A DNA stretch of 64,000 bases, taken from contig NZ_CP009268.1 in NCBI RefSeq assembly GCF_000807255.1, positions 2,758,384 through 2,822,383 on the forward strand. Direction: 5' to 3'. Below, one piece after another: positions 62,504 through 64,000 of the stretch. A program made the position numbers and the translations under genes. Position 1 is the stretch's first letter. Every line of letters begins with the position of its first letter. This DNA is from Clostridium pasteurianum DSM 525 = ATCC 6013 (GTDB lineage Bacteria > Bacillota > Clostridia > Clostridiales > Clostridiaceae). Below the pieces are notes generated by a model. The model made no database searches. It saw only the letters and a list, made by a program, of their open reading frames with translations, and was not told where the DNA came from.

Positions 62504-64000
62504 TTATAGTATCAAATTAGCCTGATCTGGTGTTTCTCCAATAAACTTTTCATTATTAAATCTTCCATTTACTATATACTCTTCTCCATTTTCAATATAG
62601 AAAATATTTCCTAACACTTCATTATATTGTTCAACTCTTTTAACCTTATAAATGAAATAATTTAATTTTGAATTTATCTCAGAAAGTCTTACTCTTTTTT
62701 CAGCATAATCTATTTTATTATCCATCAATAAATTCTCATACTCTTTCCATATTTCATTACCATGAATTATATTTCCATGCAGGTCCTTTATTTCCCTTGA
62801 AAGAAAAATAGTATATTTATTTTGATCAACTTTTTCATCTATAAGCTTCATGTAGTCTTTTATTTTATCAAAATTTAATCTATTAAGCTCTTTAATAAAA
62901 GCTAAATATCCACTGTCATTTTTTCGCTTTTTTCTTACTTCAATTTCAGATATAATATTTTTATAATAACTTTCAAAATCCTTATTTCTCAAAATTCCCT
63001 GTATATTCTCATCCTCAAGAGTGAATCTTTTTTCTTTTCTAACATCGCTTTGATAAAGTATTCCACAAGAATCTAATTTAAAAAACTTAACTCTTCCCGC
63101 ATTGAGACAGGATCTATTTATTCTTCCCATAAACTGTTCTTCTGAATCCAATATTGATATATTTTTGTACCCTAAATCCATGTCAATATCAACACCAGCC
63201 TCTATAACTTGAGTTGCCACAATAATAACTTTACGATTTTTTTCTTTAGCTAAATTTATAATTTCTAGTCTATCTATCTTATTATCATCAGAGGTTATAA
63301 TTTTAATTTCATGTCCAGTAGTATTTTTAAAATCATAATTACTTTTAAAATAGTCAAAAAATCTATCGGCACTTTTCTTAAAAATAAATTCAATTAAGAT
63401 TTTATCATCAGATTTACTTTCCATTTCTATGTTATCACTTAAGATTTTAAATGCATCTTCATATTTATTGTCCTTATCTACTTTGCTCAAGTCTAAAATT
63501 TCAAATTTTACTCTGTCTTTAAAAAAATGATTTTCAAAATAATGCTTTCTATTATTAATGAGATATACAAAATTATCATTTTCTCCCTCTACAAGTTTAT
63601 TTAGTCTTGGAAGCGTTGCTGACATTATGACAAGTTTTATATTTAAAATTTCTGCATAGGAATTAAAAAAATTTATTATTTCTTTCCATATACCATTTTT
63701 ATAACTTTGTATTTCATCAATAATAATTACAGAATTGCATATATCAATTAGAGGAAACCCCTCTTCTCTGCTAGTTCCAAAAAGATAACTAAATAGATTT
63801 ACATGAGTAGTTATAATAAAAGGATAATGTAGAAATATTCTGTTTAACAATGATCTTTTATAGTCAATTTTTTTATTGTCTTCTTTACTTTTAAAATCTT
63901 TATAATCTTCATTTTCGTCAACAGTTTTTATAGGTGTTAAAGAATTAATAACCGATATATTTTGTTTTATTTCATCATTATTTTGAAATATATCCATTAA
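62504..64000 (-). CDS. cas3: CRISPR helicase-nuclease Cas3, 5' part beyond window
   Basis: The frame is open to the right edge; an internal ATG lies at 63997. The visible ~498 residues are the helicase half: VIIIDEIQSY (DEAD-like box), LVIMSATLPR (motif III), EFIFKKSADRFFDYF, VIIVATQVIEAGVDIDMD (motif V) and QFMGRINRSC (motif VI), then a ~200-residue C-terminal domain. Walker A and the HD nuclease domain must lie beyond the edge. Type I-B assignment rests on gene order cas3-cas4-cas1-cas2. Confidence 0.88.
   Translation of the reverse strand, partial: LMDIFQNNDEIKQNISVINSLTPIKTVDENEDYKDFKSKEDNKKIDYKRSLLNRIFLHYPFIITTHVNLFSYLFGTSREEGFPLIDICNSVIIIDEIQSYKNGIWKEIINFFNSYAEILNIKLVIMSATLPRLNKLVEGENDNFVYLINNRKHYFENHFFKDRVKFEILDLSKVDKDNKYEDAFKILSDNIEMESKSDDKILIEFIFKKSADRFFDYFKSNYDFKNTTGHEIKIITSDDNKIDRLEIINLAKEKNRKVIIVATQVIEAGVDIDMDLGYKNISILDSEEQFMGRINRSCLNAGRVKFFKLDSCGILYQSDVRKEKRFTLEDENIQGILRNKDFESYYKNIISEIEVRKKRKNDSGYLAFIKELNRLNFDKIKDYMKLIDEKVDQNKYTIFLSREIKDLHGNIIHGNEIWKEYENLLMDNKIDYAEKRVRLSEINSKLNYFIYKVKRVEQYNEVLGNIFYIENGEEYIVNGRFNNEKFIGETPDQANLIL

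Overview
The window is low-GC, AT-rich DNA from a Clostridium sensu stricto type organism. Pointers to this are the IscU-like scaffold/GGGtGRT gene pair, a Spo0E-like sporulation phosphatase, HprK, GlpX, tandem S-boxes, an Ile T-box and a type I-B style cas3-cas4-cas1-cas2 order. No species is claimed.

Layout: (1) Positions 1 to about 16,500 look like an integrated accessory element (plasmid-, prophage- or satellite-like). A tyrosine recombinase (15506-16462, minus) marks its right edge. Inside are short uncharacterised genes, mostly on the minus strand, two divergent regulators (HTH and MerR-type), a DUF3102 protein, three 22-bp tandem iteron-like repeats and several hairpin-rich non-coding stretches. 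The most striking gene is a 1056-residue protein with the two signatures of the single-chain double-psi beta-barrel RNA polymerases (the YonO / QDE-1-like superfamily): an FQFR..PGIKG block and a DYDGD catalytic loop. An IS3-family element (6006-7299) lies between a 5'-truncated J-domain gene and the DUF3102 gene, whose stop codon is supplied by the IS end. (2) 16.6-31.4 kb is ordinary chromosome: the GGGtGRT/scaffold operon, tRNA-Leu(CAA), small proteins, a CNNM/CorC-type membrane protein, two tandem DUF445 proteins, an ABC-F ATPase, a CDF metal exporter, a TPP-riboswitch-controlled thiamine uptake operon and tRNA dehydratase TcdA. (3) 31.5-44.4 kb carries a lipoprotein, a PHP phosphoesterase, an M18 aminopeptidase, FTHF cyclo-ligase, HprK, GlpX, a Spo0E-like protein, two divergent polytopic glycosyltransferases sharing an elaborate operator, a lipoprotein and an L,D-transpeptidase. 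(4) 44.8-57.6 kb carries tRNA-Glu(CTC), arginase, HelD, an RmlD-like reductase, BirA, TspO, a beta-carbonic anhydrase, a two-gene Cys/Met PLP-enzyme operon behind two tandem SAM-I riboswitches, and threonine dehydratase behind an Ile T-box. (5) 57.9-64 kb has a CPBP protease-like protein, a frameshifted AAA-ATPase/DUF1703 gene, then cas2, cas1, cas4 and the 3' part of cas3. No CRISPR array is visible.

The genes in regions 2-4 cover normal housekeeping and amino-acid/vitamin homeostasis under RNA-level control (TPP, SAM, T-box). The candidate for something undescribed is the 5' element: a small integrating element with its own single-chain RNA polymerase, iterons, an orphan consensus promoter and unexplained structured non-coding DNA, without recognisable virion or conjugation genes in view.
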